A DNA stretch of 29,347 nucleotides, from positions 1 to 29,347 of the forward strand of contig CALDMR010000066.1 of assembly GCA_937915065.1 (NCBI GenBank). Reading direction: 5' to 3'. The number at the start of each line of letters is the position of its first letter. The first letter of the stretch is position 1. Of this stretch, positions 16,066-24,835 are shown in pieces. The DNA comes from an uncultured Clostridia bacterium (GTDB lineage: Bacteria; Bacillota; Clostridia; Oscillospirales; Oscillospiraceae). A program made the translations under genes and the position numbers. Under the pieces are notes generated by a model that saw nothing but the letters and a program-made list of their open reading frames with translations, was not told the DNA's origin and did no database searches.

Positions 16066-17259
16066 TTACCGATCCAGCAGGCAGGCTACGCCGGGGAGCT
16101 CCTTACCCTCCAAAAACTCGAGGGATGCGCCGCCGCCGGTGGAAATGTGGGTGATCTTGTCGGCATAGCCCAGCTGTTCCACAGCTGCGGCACTGTCGCC
16201 GCCGCCGATGATGGTCACTGCGCCGGACTCGGCCAGAGCCTTGGCCATGGCCTTGGTGCCTTCAGCGAAAGCAGGGAACTCAAACACGCCCATGGGGCCG
16301 TTCCAAACGATGGTGCCGGCGCCCTGTACAGCGGCAGTATAAATTTCGCAGGTCTTGGGGCCGATGTCCATGCCCATCATGTCGTCGGGGATGCTTGCGG
16401 TGGGGACGCATACAGGCTCGGCATCCTTGGAGAACTCCTTGGCGGCCAGAGTGTCCTCGGGCAGCAGAAGCTTCACGCCCTTGGCCTCGGCCTTGGCGAT
16501 CATCTCGCGGGCATACTCCAGCTTATCTTCTTCCAGCAGGGAAGTACCGATGGATCCGCCCTGAGCTTTGATAAAGGTATAAGCCATGCCGCCGCCGATG
16601 ATAATAGTGTCGGCTTTTTCCAGCAGATTGTTGATTACGTTGATCTTGTCGGACACCTTGGCGCCGCCCAGAACAGCCACGAAGGGACGCTTGGGGTTTT
16701 CCAGGGCGCCGCCCATGATCTCCAGTTCTTTCTGGATCAGCAGGCCGGACACGGCGGGCAGGTATGCGGCCACGCCGGCAGTGGAAGCGTGGGCGCGGTG
16801 CACTGTGCCGAAGGCGTCGGACACATAGAGCTCTGCCATGTCTGCCAGGGCTTTGGCAAAGTCTGCGTGGTTCTTTTCTTCGCCGATGTCAAAACGCAGA
16901 TTTTCCAGCAGCATGATCTGGCCGGGCTGCAGCGCGGCGGCTTTAGCCTGGGCGTCTTCGCCGATGATGTCCTTGGCAAAGATGACTTCGCGGCCCAGCA
17001 GCTCGCTCAGACGCTTTGCCACGGGTGCCAGGGTCAGCTTTTCCTTCCATTCGCCCTTGGGCTTGCCCAGGTGGGAGCAGGCGATCACAGCGGCGTTGTG
17101 ATCCAGCAGGTACTGGATGGTGGGCAGCGCTGCACGGATGCGCTTATCGTCAGTGATGGCGCCGGTTTCCTTATCCTGGGGGACGTTGAAATCACAGCGG
17201 AGCAGGACCTTTTTGCCGGTTACATCAATGTCGGTTACAGTTTTTTTGTTGTAGTTCAT
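16066..17259 (-). CDS. pgk: Phosphoglycerate kinase
   Basis: Transfers phosphate from 1,3-bisphosphoglycerate to ADP, the first ATP-yielding step of glycolysis. The 397-residue two-domain protein has the substrate-binding LLRCDFNVP near residue 20, HLGKPKGEW near 63, GGAKVSDKI near 198, the nucleotide-site WNGPMGVFE near 320, GGGDSAAAVEQLG near 352 and STGGGASLEFLEGK near 372. The ATG at 17259 has AGGAGG eight bases upstream. It is the first glycolytic gene of the run; no gap gene precedes it. It lies 62 bases after trmL with no terminator between them, so read-through from the trmL promoter is possible. I see no clean promoter in that gap. Confidence 0.98.
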   Translation of the reverse strand: MNYNKKTVTDIDVTGKKVLLRCDFNVPQDKETGAITDDKRIRAALPTIQYLLDHNAAVIACSHLGKPKGEWKEKLTLAPVAKRLSELLGREVIFAKDIIGEDAQAKAAALQPGQIMLLENLRFDIGEEKNHADFAKALADMAELYVSDAFGTVHRAHASTAGVAAYLPAVSGLLIQKELEIMGGALENPKRPFVAVLGGAKVSDKINVINNLLEKADTIIIGGGMAYTFIKAQGGSIGTSLLEEDKLEYAREMIAKAEAKGVKLLLPEDTLAAKEFSKDAEPVCVPTASIPDDMMGMDIGPKTCEIYTAAVQGAGTIVWNGPMGVFEFPAFAEGTKAMAKALAESGAVTIIGGGDSAAAVEQLGYADKITHISTGGGASLEFLEGKELPGVACLLDR

Positions 17260-17321
17260 AGCAATGGCCTCCTAAAATTACAATGTATTCTCCAAAAAGA
17301 AAGTGGGTTTGCAGAAATAAA

Positions 17322-17813
17322 TTAAAAGGTATCGCTCATTTTTCCGGCGGTTTGAAAGCCGGGAAATCCAATCTGCCGCAGGGCTTCATAGGCAAAAACC
17401 GCCACGGAGTTGGACAGGTTCAGACACCGCGCGCCCTGCAGCATGGGCAGCCGCAGACAACGGTCGGCGTGGGCGGAGAGGAACTCTTCGCTGAGCCCGC
17501 GGGTCTCCTTGCCGAAAAACAGCCAGCAGCCGTCTCGGAAGGTGGCTTCATAATAAGGGCGGGGGGCTTTGGAAGAGGCCAGCCAAAGGTCGGTGGCCTC
17601 CGGGTGCCGGGTAAAGAAGTCCTCAAGGTTGTCGTACACCGTCAGATTCAGCTTGTCCCAATAATCCAGCCCGGCGCGCTTGACTGCTTTTTCGGAAATG
17701 TCGAAGCCCAGGGGGCGGATCAAATGGAGCGCACAGCCGGTGACGGCGCAGGTGCGGGAGATGTTGCCGGTATTTGCGGGGATCTCCGGTTCCACCAGTA
17801 CAATATTAATCAT
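17322..17813 (-). CDS. trmL: tRNA (cytidine/uridine-34 2'-O)-methyltransferase, SPOUT family
   Basis: Methylates the ribose of wobble position 34 in tRNA-Leu isoacceptors, as known for TrmL (YibK). The 163-residue length is right for the family (about 157). Signature motifs of the knotted SPOUT fold are visible: VEPEIPANTGNISRT at residues 6-20, HLIRPLGF near 32, FGKETRGL near 98, and the knot region LPMLQGARCLNLSNSVAVFA near 118-137, which binds S-adenosylmethionine. I set the start at 17813, where GAAGGG lies nine bases upstream. The frame stays open far upstream, but that part is non-coding and carries the promoter. It is first on the strand that continues into pgk. Confidence 0.95.
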   Translation of the reverse strand: MINIVLVEPEIPANTGNISRTCAVTGCALHLIRPLGFDISEKAVKRAGLDYWDKLNLTVYDNLEDFFTRHPEATDLWLASSKAPRPYYEATFRDGCWLFFGKETRGLSEEFLSAHADRCLRLPMLQGARCLNLSNSVAVFAYEALRQIGFPGFQTAGKMSDTF

Positions 17814-17886
17814 ATAGTGTGACCCTTCTGTTTCAGTTTCTTGCACGGCGGAGGGGAAAAAGCGGCCCTTTTCGCTCGGCTCATTC

Positions 17887-17915
17887 ATTGTAATGCAAAG
17901 TGAGTATGATTTCAA
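17887..17915 (-). promoter_or_regulatory. Sigma-A promoter of trmL
   Basis: On the minus strand TTGAAA (17915-17910) and TACAAT (17892-17887) are spaced by 17 bases, each with five of six consensus bases. The leader is about 67 bases. It may also drive pgk and the following genes. Confidence 0.7.
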
Positions 17916-18207
17916 CAATAATTTGCGCTTTTTTCGCGGAAAATGATAAAAAATTGTTCGTATTTCGGTGGAAAAAACAAAAAGTTTGCCAAAAAATATC
18001 AATACCGTTGCATTTGCGACAAAAAAGCAAAAACAGAACAGAATAAGCAAAAAAAGGGGTGGAAACGGGGAAAAGTGAAAGCTGAAATACATCTTTCTGC
18101 GGCAGGAGGACAGGGCCAAAGGGAATCGGAGCAGAACGCTTTTTCGGGCTTGGGGCGGTGGGAGCGCGAAGTATTCCGGCAGAGTCTGGGCAGAAAAAAG
18201 AAAGAAT
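17916..18207. other. AT-rich intergenic stretch between divergent trmL and the GlmU-like gene
   Basis: About 290 bases with long A-runs (plus strand) and no convincing gene. A 93-codon plus-strand frame (17943-18224) has no ribosome binding site and is lysine-rich low-complexity, so it is not called. No known RNA motif is recognised. Confidence 0.5.
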
Positions 18208-18241
18208 CTGAAAAATTCATGTAAAAACATGGATTTTTCAG
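18208..18241. other. Strong hairpin over the -35 region of the GlmU-like gene
   Basis: A 14-position stem, CTGAAAAATTCATG with CATGGATTTTTCAG (one mismatch, 6-base loop), ends nine bases before the extended -10. It is placed like an operator. It is not followed by a T-run on the plus strand. Confidence 0.5.
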
Positions 18242-18249
18242 AAAGGGTT

Positions 18250-18258
18250 TGCTATAAT
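18250..18258 (+). promoter_or_regulatory. Extended -10 promoter of the GlmU-like gene
   Basis: TGCTATAAT is a perfect -10 with TGn extension. There is no good -35 at 16-18 bases. Because the ATG at 18257 overlaps this element, the true start must be further downstream. Confidence 0.65.
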
Positions 18259-18334
18259 GAAACTGTATTTTCATGATGGGGAGGTTTCGCCCGCCGGGCA
18301 GCCGGCCCCTTCGGAATTTGGAGAGAATAAAAAT

Positions 18335-19459
18335 ATGATCGAAACAAAGCGTGCCGTGATCTTTATGGATGACGAAAATGACGGGGAGTGCCGGCTGAAA
18401 AAGCCGCTGCTGCTGCATAGCGTGCTGTTCTGCCCGATGCTGACGTGGTTGGAGAAATCCCTGCGCGAGGGCGGTGTGGAGCGCTTTTTTGTGCTGTGCC
18501 CGGAAGCGCACCGGCGGGAAGCCCTGACTTGCTTTGCATCTGAAGCAGGTGTTGTTGTTTCCGAAAAGCTCAAAGATCTGGTGGAATTTTTACAGGGGCC
18601 GGAACAAACATTGGTGATTCCCGGCGCGGCGGTGCCGGTGGAAAGCGCCGGGCGCAATGAAGTATACACCGTGGCCGGTGAAACGCTGGCCGACAGCCTG
18701 CGGCGGCAGAGTGGCGAGGTGGAGGGGGCTGAAAGCGCGCCCGGCTTTACCAGCATTGGCTCTATGAAAGGGCTGAACAGCATGCAGTTTCTGGGCCGCT
18801 CCAAGATCCTGCGGGATCTGCTGAGCGCCGGGGCCAATGTGATGGATCCCAATAATACTTATATTGATCCCCGGGTGCGCGTGGGCGCGGGCACGGTGAT
18901 CCTGCCCAATACGATCCTGCGCGGCGAGACGGTGATCGGCGAGGACTGTGAGATCGGCCCGGATGTGATGCTCACCGACTGCAGCGTGGGCGACGGCGTG
19001 ACCATCAATGCGTCCCAGTGCGAGGAAAGCGAGATCCGCAGCGGCTGCTCCGTGGGGCCCTACGCGCATCTGCGCCCCCACAGCGTGGTGGGAGAGGACA
19101 GCAAGATCGGCGCTTTTGTCCAATTGAAAAACTGCACCCTGGGCCGGGGAACGAAGATGGCCCATCTGACTTATGTGGGCGACGCCGATGTGGGCGAGGA
19201 TTGCAATTTCGGCTGCGGCACCGTTACCTGCAACTACGACGGAAAAGAGAAATTCCGCACGACCATCGGCAGCCATGCCTTTATCGGCTGCAACACCAAT
19301 CTGGTGGCGCCGGTCACAGTGGGCGACGGCGCGTATACGGCGGCAGGTTCCACCATTACCGGAGAGGTGCCCGCGGGTGATTTGGGCATTGCCCGCGCAC
19401 GCCAGGAGAATCTGCCCGGCTGGGCAGACCGGCGCCGGAAAGACGGCCGCCTGAAATAA
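18335..19459 (+). CDS. glmU: GlmU-like protein: intact acetyltransferase half, reduced uridylyltransferase half
   Basis: GlmU normally makes UDP-GlcNAc in two steps, acetylation of GlcN-1-P then uridylylation. This protein has 374 residues against about 456. Residues 165-362 form the left-handed beta-helix. They keep the known acetyltransferase residues: Arg247 in HLRP, Lys265, catalytic His277 in KMAHLTYVGD, Tyr280, Asn291, Asn300-Tyr301 in CNYDG, and Lys306. Residues 1-148 align in outline with the nucleotidyltransferase but lack the LAAGxGTRM loop (here FMDDENDGECR) and the Mg-binding Asp of GDVPL (here IPGAAVPV, 95-102). The segment up to KGLN is about 80 residues short. The start at 18335 has GGAGAG nine bases upstream and lies below the promoter. 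Position before prs-pth-mfd is that of glmU in Firmicutes. I infer an acetyltransferase with a non-catalytic N-terminal domain. Confidence 0.85.
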   Translation: MIETKRAVIFMDDENDGECRLKKPLLLHSVLFCPMLTWLEKSLREGGVERFFVLCPEAHRREALTCFASEAGVVVSEKLKDLVEFLQGPEQTLVIPGAAVPVESAGRNEVYTVAGETLADSLRRQSGEVEGAESAPGFTSIGSMKGLNSMQFLGRSKILRDLLSAGANVMDPNNTYIDPRVRVGAGTVILPNTILRGETVIGEDCEIGPDVMLTDCSVGDGVTINASQCEESEIRSGCSVGPYAHLRPHSVVGEDSKIGAFVQLKNCTLGRGTKMAHLTYVGDADVGEDCNFGCGTVTCNYDGKEKFRTTIGSHAFIGCNTNLVAPVTVGDGAYTAAGSTITGEVPAGDLGIARARQENLPGWADRRRKDGRLK

Positions 19460-19549
19460 GGTTTTACCGCCGGCGCTGGCGCTGGGCGATAAAATAAAGC
19501 GTTCCATAAGCTGAATGAACCGAAAAATAAAAAAGAGAGGTACTTTGGA

Positions 19550-20509
19550 ATGATTGCACATGGTAAGGATATCAAAATCTTTGCTGGCAACTCGAACCGT
19601 GCTTTGGCACAGGAGATTTGTCAGCACCTGAACACGAAGCTGGGCGATTCTGAAGTTGGCAAATTTGCCGACGGTGAATGCTATGCTTCCCTGTATGAAA
19701 GTGTGCGCGGCAGCGATGTTTTCGTGATCCAGTCCACCTGCAACCCCGTCAATGACAACTTGATGGAAATGCTGGTTATGATCGACGCACTGAAGCGCGC
19801 TTCCGCCGGCCGTATCACCGCAGTGATGCCCTATTTCGGTTATGCCCGCCAGGACAGAAAAGCCAAGGCGAGAGACCCGATCTCTGCAAAACTGGTGGCG
19901 AACATGATCGAAGCTGCCGGCGCTGACCGGGTGCTGACCATGGACCTGCATGCCGCACAGATCCAGGGCTTCTTTGATATCCCTGTGGACAACCTGCTGG
20001 GCAATCCGATCTTTGTGGATTATTACGGCGAAATGTTTGCCGAAACGGCGGGCGACATGGTCGTTGTTTCTCCCGATGTGGGTTCCGTTTCCCGCGCCCG
20101 TGCATTTGCGCAGAAGCTGGGAATGAGCCTGGCGATCGTGGATAAACGCCGCCCCAAAGCAAATTCCTGTGAAGTTATGAATATCATCGGCGATGTCAAG
20201 GGCCGCGACTGTATTCTTTTTGACGACATGGTGGATACCGCCGGCAGCATCTGCAACGCGGCCAAGGCCATCATTGAAGTCGGCGGCGCAAAAACGGTTC
20301 ATGCCTGCGCTTCCCATGCAGTGCTGTCCGGCCCTGCGCTGGAGCGGATCAGCGAGAGCCCCATCACGGAAATGGCGTTCCTGAACACCATTCCTGCCGT
20401 GCCTGCCGGCAAGTGCGGCAAGCTGAAATATTTGTCTGTGGCGCATATGTTTGCCGAGGCCATCGAGCGGATCTACAGCGAGATGTCCGTTTCCAAGCTG
20501 TTCACCTGA
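19550..20509 (+). CDS. prs: Ribose-phosphate pyrophosphokinase (PRPP synthetase)
   Basis: Makes phosphoribosyl pyrophosphate from ribose 5-phosphate and ATP, for nucleotides, His and Trp. Length 319 residues matches class I enzymes. Motifs: FADGECYASLYESVRG near 40-55, the ATP-binding MPYFGYARQDRKAKARDP near 97-114, the metal-binding DLHAAQIQGFF near 132, and the PRPP loop ILFDDMVDTAGSI near 222. The start has AGAGAGG nine bases upstream. It follows the GlmU-like gene after 90 bases with no terminator, as in other Firmicutes where glmU and prs are linked. A hairpin follows at 20542-20565. Confidence 0.97.
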   Translation: MIAHGKDIKIFAGNSNRALAQEICQHLNTKLGDSEVGKFADGECYASLYESVRGSDVFVIQSTCNPVNDNLMEMLVMIDALKRASAGRITAVMPYFGYARQDRKAKARDPISAKLVANMIEAAGADRVLTMDLHAAQIQGFFDIPVDNLLGNPIFVDYYGEMFAETAGDMVVVSPDVGSVSRARAFAQKLGMSLAIVDKRRPKANSCEVMNIIGDVKGRDCILFDDMVDTAGSICNAAKAIIEVGGAKTVHACASHAVLSGPALERISESPITEMAFLNTIPAVPAGKCGKLKYLSVAHMFAEAIERIYSEMSVSKLFT

Positions 20510-20541
20510 GCGTACCAGTTTGTGCAATAAGTCAAGTATCC

Positions 20542-20565
20542 GGCGGGGATCATCCGATCCCCGCC
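20542..20565 (+). terminator. Hairpin between prs and pth, weak terminator
   Basis: A perfect 10-bp stem GGCGGGGATC with its complement and an ATCC loop lies 33 bases past the prs stop. The tail is TTGCCCTG rather than a T-run, so it may act as an attenuator or mRNA-stabilising stem. Confidence 0.4.
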
Positions 20566-20617
20566 TTGCCCTGTTTATCCCGCTTCGGTGGGGCGGCGGG
20601 GGAAAGGAGTGAAGGAA

Positions 20618-21211
20618 ATGTTCTTCAAAGAAAAAGACGGCGCGGTGGGCTGGCTGTTGGTCTGTCTTGGAAATCCCGGCATAAAATACAATGATACCCG
20701 GCACAATGTGGGATTTCACGGGGCGGACGCTCTGGAAAAACGCACCGGCACCCGGTTTGACAAGCTGAAATTCAAAGCGCTGACGGGGACGGTGACGCTG
20801 GGGGGCGAAAAGGTGCTGGTGATGAAACCCCAAACCATGATGAATCTGAGCGGTGTGGCGGTGCAGCAGGCAGCAGCCTTTTATAAGATCCCGCCGGAGC
20901 GGATCATCGTGCTGTTTGACGATATTTCCCTGCCGGTGGGAAAACTGCGGGTGCGGCCCAACGGCAGCGCCGGCGGGCACAACGGCGTGAAGGATATTAT
21001 TGCCCGGCTGGGCAGCAGTAATTTCCCGCGGGTGAAGATCGGCGTGGGCGAAAAGCCAAATCCGGAGTATGATCTGGCGGCTTGGGTGCTGGGCCGGCCT
21101 ACGGCGGCAGAATGGAAAACCCTGGAAGAGACGATCACCCGGGGATTGGATGCCGTCGAATGCATCATCACAGACGGAGCAGACAAGGCTATGAGCCGCT
21201 ATAACGGCTGA
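20618..21211 (+). CDS. pth: Peptidyl-tRNA hydrolase
   Basis: Releases tRNA from prematurely dropped peptidyl-tRNA. The 197-residue protein has the family motifs: CLGNPGIKYNDTRHNVGF with Asn19 and catalytic His29, KPQTMMNLSG near 70-79, FDDISLPVGKLRVR with Asp101, and GSAGGHNGVKDI near 117-128. The start at 20618 has AAGGAG eight bases upstream; earlier in-frame starts precede this site. There are about ten extra N-terminal residues compared with the usual start right before VGLGNPG. It sits between prs and mfd, the classic Firmicutes order. Confidence 0.97.
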   Translation: MFFKEKDGAVGWLLVCLGNPGIKYNDTRHNVGFHGADALEKRTGTRFDKLKFKALTGTVTLGGEKVLVMKPQTMMNLSGVAVQQAAAFYKIPPERIIVLFDDISLPVGKLRVRPNGSAGGHNGVKDIIARLGSSNFPRVKIGVGEKPNPEYDLAAWVLGRPTAAEWKTLEETITRGLDAVECIITDGADKAMSRYNG

Positions 21212-21299
21212 GTTAAATGAAAAAAGACACTTGCGGAGCAGTGCGTGTCCCCCGGCGGGATGCGGACTGCCGCTGCGCGTTGGAGCAAGGAGGAAGGAT

Positions 21300-24200
21300 A
21301 TGAATCGGCTGATCAGGGAATTGTGTACCATTCCGGAGATCGAGGAATTGCTGAACTGTATCGAGCATGGCGGCTGTCCCGCTGCCATGACGGGGTTGGG
21401 GCCGGCCCACCGGGCCCAAGTCTGCGCGGCGGTGCTGGAGCAGAGCGGCCGTCCCCTCCTGGCTCTGTGCAGCGACGATGGGGAAGCAGCCCGCATGGCG
21501 GCGGATCTGGAGCATCTCACCGGCATCGTTCCGGTGCTTCTGGCCGGGCGGGAGTTCCATTTTCGCGCCGCTGCCGTGGCATCCCACGAGTGGGAGCAGC
21601 GGCGGCTGGAGGCGTTGTACCGCATGATACAGGGGGACGCGCAGGTGGTAGTTGCCACGCCGGAGGCCTTGCTGCAGTATACCCTGCCGCCGGAGCTGCT
21701 GCGGCGGCATGTGATCGCATTGGAGGCAGATGGCAGCGCAGACTTGCAAAGCCTGAGCGGGCAGTTGACTGCCATGGGTTACAGCCGCTGCGAACAGGTG
21801 GAGGGCGTGGGCCAATTTGCCTTGCGCGGCGGTATTTTGGATGTGTTCGGCCCCGGCATGGAAGCGCCGGCGCGCATTGAGTTTTTTGGCGATGATGTGG
21901 ACGCCATGGGAGCCTTTGACCTTTCGACCCAGCGCCGTACAAAAAATATCCGCCGGGTGACGATCCTGCCGGCGGAGGAAGTGCTGCCGGAGCTGGCAGA
22001 GGGCGGCGCTGAGGGATTGGCGGAAAAGCTGGAGGCCCTGGCCGGCCGGCTGAGCAAGCGCAAAAACAGCAGCGACACGCTGATCCAGACCTTGAAAAAT
22101 GACGGCGCACTGCTGCGGGAGCATGCACTTCACAGTGGGCTGGATCGCTATGCAGCGGCCATTTATGGAACGATGTCCACCCCGCTTGAGTATCTCGACG
22201 GGAACAGTGTCGTATGCATTTGCGACAGCGCCCGGGTGATGGAGCGGGTGAAGAATTACCTCTGGCAGATGAAAGAAGATGCGGAAACACTGCTCAAGGC
22301 GGGGGTGCTGGCGGGTGAATGGGCCCGCCTGACACTGAGCGCTGAAGAACTATGGAAGAAAATGGAAGCATATCCGGTTTATATGCTTTCTTCCCTACCC
22401 ACATCCCGTTATCCTGTGGCGCCGCGGACATTGCTGCAGCTGGCGGCCAAACAACTTTCCTCCTATGGCGGCAGCCTGGAAACGGCGGCGGCGGATCTGG
22501 AGCAATATTTGCAGGCGGGGTTCCGGGTGCTGGTGCTGTGCGGCAGCGAAACGCGGGCCAGAAATCTGCAGCGGCTGCTGGAGGAAAAGGGCATTTCTGC
22601 GGCGCTGGATTTCCGGGGGGAAAACCTGCCTGCGCCGGGACAGGCGCAGATCAGCATCGGGACATTGTCGGCGGGTGTGGAATATGGCCAGCTTTCTCTG
22701 GCGGTGCTGACGGAGGGACAGCTGACGGCGTCCGCAGCAAAAAAGGCAAAGCCGAAAAAAGAACGCTCCAATCGGCAAAAGCTGCAGTCTTACACCGATT
22801 TGTCCCCCGGTGACCTGGTGGTGCATGTGCATCATGGCGTGGGCCGCTTTGTGGGTATCATCAAGATGACGGTGGACGGAGCTGACCGGGACTATATCAA
22901 AATTGCCTATGCAGGCAGCGACTGCCTGTATGTCCCGGCCACACAGCTGGATCTGGTCAGCAAGTATATCGGCGGCGGAGAGGATCATGAGAAAACCCGG
23001 CTGAACAAATTGGGCGGTACGGAGTGGGCCCGCAGCAAGAGCCGGGCCAAAGCTGCGGCCAAAGATCTGGCCAAGGGCCTGATCAAGCTGTATGCCGAGC
23101 GGCAGAAAAAACAGGGCTTTGCGTTTTCGCCCGATTCGCCCTGGCAGACGGAGTTTGAAGAGGCGTTCCCCTATGATGCGACGGAGGATCAGATGCGCTG
23201 CATCCGGGAAATCAAGGAGGATATGGAGCGGCCGGTGCCCATGGACCGGCTGCTGTGCGGCGACGTGGGCTACGGCAAAACAGAGGTGGCGCTGCGGGCT
23301 GTGATGAAGTGTATTTTGGACGGAAAGCAGGCGGCTATTCTGGTGCCCACGACCGTTCTGGCGCAGCAGCACTATGCCACAGCGGTGAACCGGTTCCGGG
23401 CCTTTCCGGTGAATATTGCGGTGCTGAGCCGGTTCCAAACGCCGAAGCAGAGCAAAAAAATCCTGCAGGATCTGCAAAGCGGCGCCGTGGACTTGCTGAT
23501 CGGCACCCATCGGCTGCTGCAGAAAAGCGTGGCATTTAAGGATTTGGGCCTGTTGGTGATTGATGAAGAGCAGCGCTTCGGCGTGACCCACAAGGAAAAA
23601 CTCAAGGAGATGTCCCGGCAGGTGGATGTGCTGACGCTATCCGCTACGCCGATCCCGCGGACACTGAACATGGCCCTGTCCGGGGTGCGGGATATGAGTA
23701 CCCTGGAAGCGCCGCCGAAGAATCGTCAGAGCGTGCAGACCTATGTGCTGGAGCACGATTGGTCGGTGCTGTGCGACGCCATGCGCCGGGAGATCCAGCG
23801 GGGCGGGCAGGTTTATTATCTGCACAACCGGGTGGATACGATCGACCGCACGGCGGCCCGGATCCGGGAGATGCTGGGGGAAGAGGTACAGGTGGCAGTG
23901 GCACACGGAAAGCTGAACGAACAGCAGCTTTCAGCTGTGATGCAGGGCGTGATCGACGGCCAGACGCAGGTGCTGGTGTGCACGACCATTATTGAGACCG
24001 GAATCGACATTCCGAATGTGAATACGCTGATCATTGAGGATGCAGATCATCTGGGGCTGGCGCAGCTGCACCAGATCCGCGGACGGATCGGCCGCAGTGC
24101 GCGGCGGGCCTATGCCTATATGACATTTCGCCGGGGGAAAGTCCTGTCGGAAACGGCGGACAAGCGATTGTCTGCAATCCGGGAGTATGTGGAATTCGGC

Positions 24201-24821
24201 TCGGGATTCAAGATTGCCATGCGGGATCTGGAGATCCGGGGCGCAGGCAATTTGCTGGGGCCGGAGCAGTCCGGATTTATGATGAGCGTGGGCTATGATA
24301 TGTACCTGCAGCTGTTGGAAGACGCTGTGTTGGAGGAGCAGGGACAGCCGCAGAAAAAGGAGCGGAACTGCATGGCGGATCTCAATGTTTCGGCCAATAT
24401 TCCGGAGCGCTATGTGGCGTCGTCGGAACAGCGGATGGATCTGTATCGCCGGATCGCGGCCATCCGCAGCCGGGAAGATGCGGATGATTTGATGGACGAA
24501 CTGCTGGATCGCTATGGCGAGGCGCCGAAAAGCGTGCTGGTATTGCTGGATGTGGCCCTGCTGCGGGCGGCGGCGGTCCGGGTCGGCATTACGGAAATTA
24601 CGCAGAAAGACACTTCGGTGCAGTTTGTTATGGAAGATATGGATCTCCAGCGGCTGGCTGTGGTATGCGGCATGAAGAAATACCGGTCGCGGCTGCGGCT
24701 GGGCGCGGGCAGTACGCCCTGTGTGGTGCTGCGGCTGCAGCCCGGGGCGGATGTTTTGGAACAGTGTACGGAATTGGTGGACGCCCTTTCTGCTGCTTCT
24801 GGAGAAGCGGCTGCCGGCTGA
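21300..24821 (+). CDS. mfd: Transcription-repair coupling factor Mfd
   Basis: A DNA translocase that removes RNA polymerase stalled at lesions and recruits UvrA. The 1173-residue length is normal. Domains in order: UvrB-like module with GILDVFGPG...RIEFFGDDVD near 178-200; RNA-polymerase-interacting CarD-like domain starting LSPGDLVVHVHHGVGRFVGI near 501; superfamily-2 motor with Walker A CGDVGYGKTEVALRA near 652-666, VIDEEQRFGV near 753, SATPIPRTLNMALSG near 781, IIETGIDIPNVNTLI near 898 and QIRGRIGRS near 924; C-terminal TRCF domain after about 1020. The ATG at 21300 has AAGGAGG a few bases upstream; an in-frame earlier start at 21231 lacks one. It lies 88 bases after pth. Confidence 0.97.
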   Translation: MNRLIRELCTIPEIEELLNCIEHGGCPAAMTGLGPAHRAQVCAAVLEQSGRPLLALCSDDGEAARMAADLEHLTGIVPVLLAGREFHFRAAAVASHEWEQRRLEALYRMIQGDAQVVVATPEALLQYTLPPELLRRHVIALEADGSADLQSLSGQLTAMGYSRCEQVEGVGQFALRGGILDVFGPGMEAPARIEFFGDDVDAMGAFDLSTQRRTKNIRRVTILPAEEVLPELAEGGAEGLAEKLEALAGRLSKRKNSSDTLIQTLKNDGALLREHALHSGLDRYAAAIYGTMSTPLEYLDGNSVVCICDSARVMERVKNYLWQMKEDAETLLKAGVLAGEWARLTLSAEELWKKMEAYPVYMLSSLPTSRYPVAPRTLLQLAAKQLSSYGGSLETAAADLEQYLQAGFRVLVLCGSETRARNLQRLLEEKGISAALDFRGENLPAPGQAQISIGTLSAGVEYGQLSLAVLTEGQLTASAAKKAKPKKERSNRQKLQSYTDLSPGDLVVHVHHGVGRFVGIIKMTVDGADRDYIKIAYAGSDCLYVPATQLDLVSKYIGGGEDHEKTRLNKLGGTEWARSKSRAKAAAKDLAKGLIKLYAERQKKQGFAFSPDSPWQTEFEEAFPYDATEDQMRCIREIKEDMERPVPMDRLLCGDVGYGKTEVALRAVMKCILDGKQAAILVPTTVLAQQHYATAVNRFRAFPVNIAVLSRFQTPKQSKKILQDLQSGAVDLLIGTHRLLQKSVAFKDLGLLVIDEEQRFGVTHKEKLKEMSRQVDVLTLSATPIPRTLNMALSGVRDMSTLEAPPKNRQSVQTYVLEHDWSVLCDAMRREIQRGGQVYYLHNRVDTIDRTAARIREMLGEEVQVAVAHGKLNEQQLSAVMQGVIDGQTQVLVCTTIIETGIDIPNVNTLIIEDADHLGLAQLHQIRGRIGRSARRAYAYMTFRRGKVLSETADKRLSAIREYVEFGSGFKIAMRDLEIRGAGNLLGPEQSGFMMSVGYDMYLQLLEDAVLEEQGQPQKKERNCMADLNVSANIPERYVASSEQRMDLYRRIAAIRSREDADDLMDELLDRYGEAPKSVLVLLDVALLRAAAVRVGITEITQKDTSVQFVMEDMDLQRLAVVCGMKKYRSRLRLGAGSTPCVVLRLQPGADVLEQCTELVDALSAASGEAAAG

Positions 24822-24835
24822 TTGCGAAAAAGCAC

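Noticed and set aside
17943..18224. A 93-codon plus-strand frame in the trmL-glmU gap
   Set aside because: No ribosome binding site, lysine-rich low-complexity start caused by A-runs, and it runs into the hairpin region before the GlmU promoter.
18257..18334. Upstream in-frame ATG giving a 26-residue longer GlmU-like protein
   Set aside because: The ATG overlaps the -10 element, so it would not be in the transcript. The ATG at 18335 has a proper ribosome binding site.
18590..21775. A 1061-codon open frame on the minus strand across the GlmU-like gene, prs, pth and the start of mfd
   Set aside because: It is fully antisense to well-identified genes, has no ribosome binding site, and its translation is low-complexity His/Arg/Gly-rich with no recognisable motif. 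It arises from GC-rich third positions.
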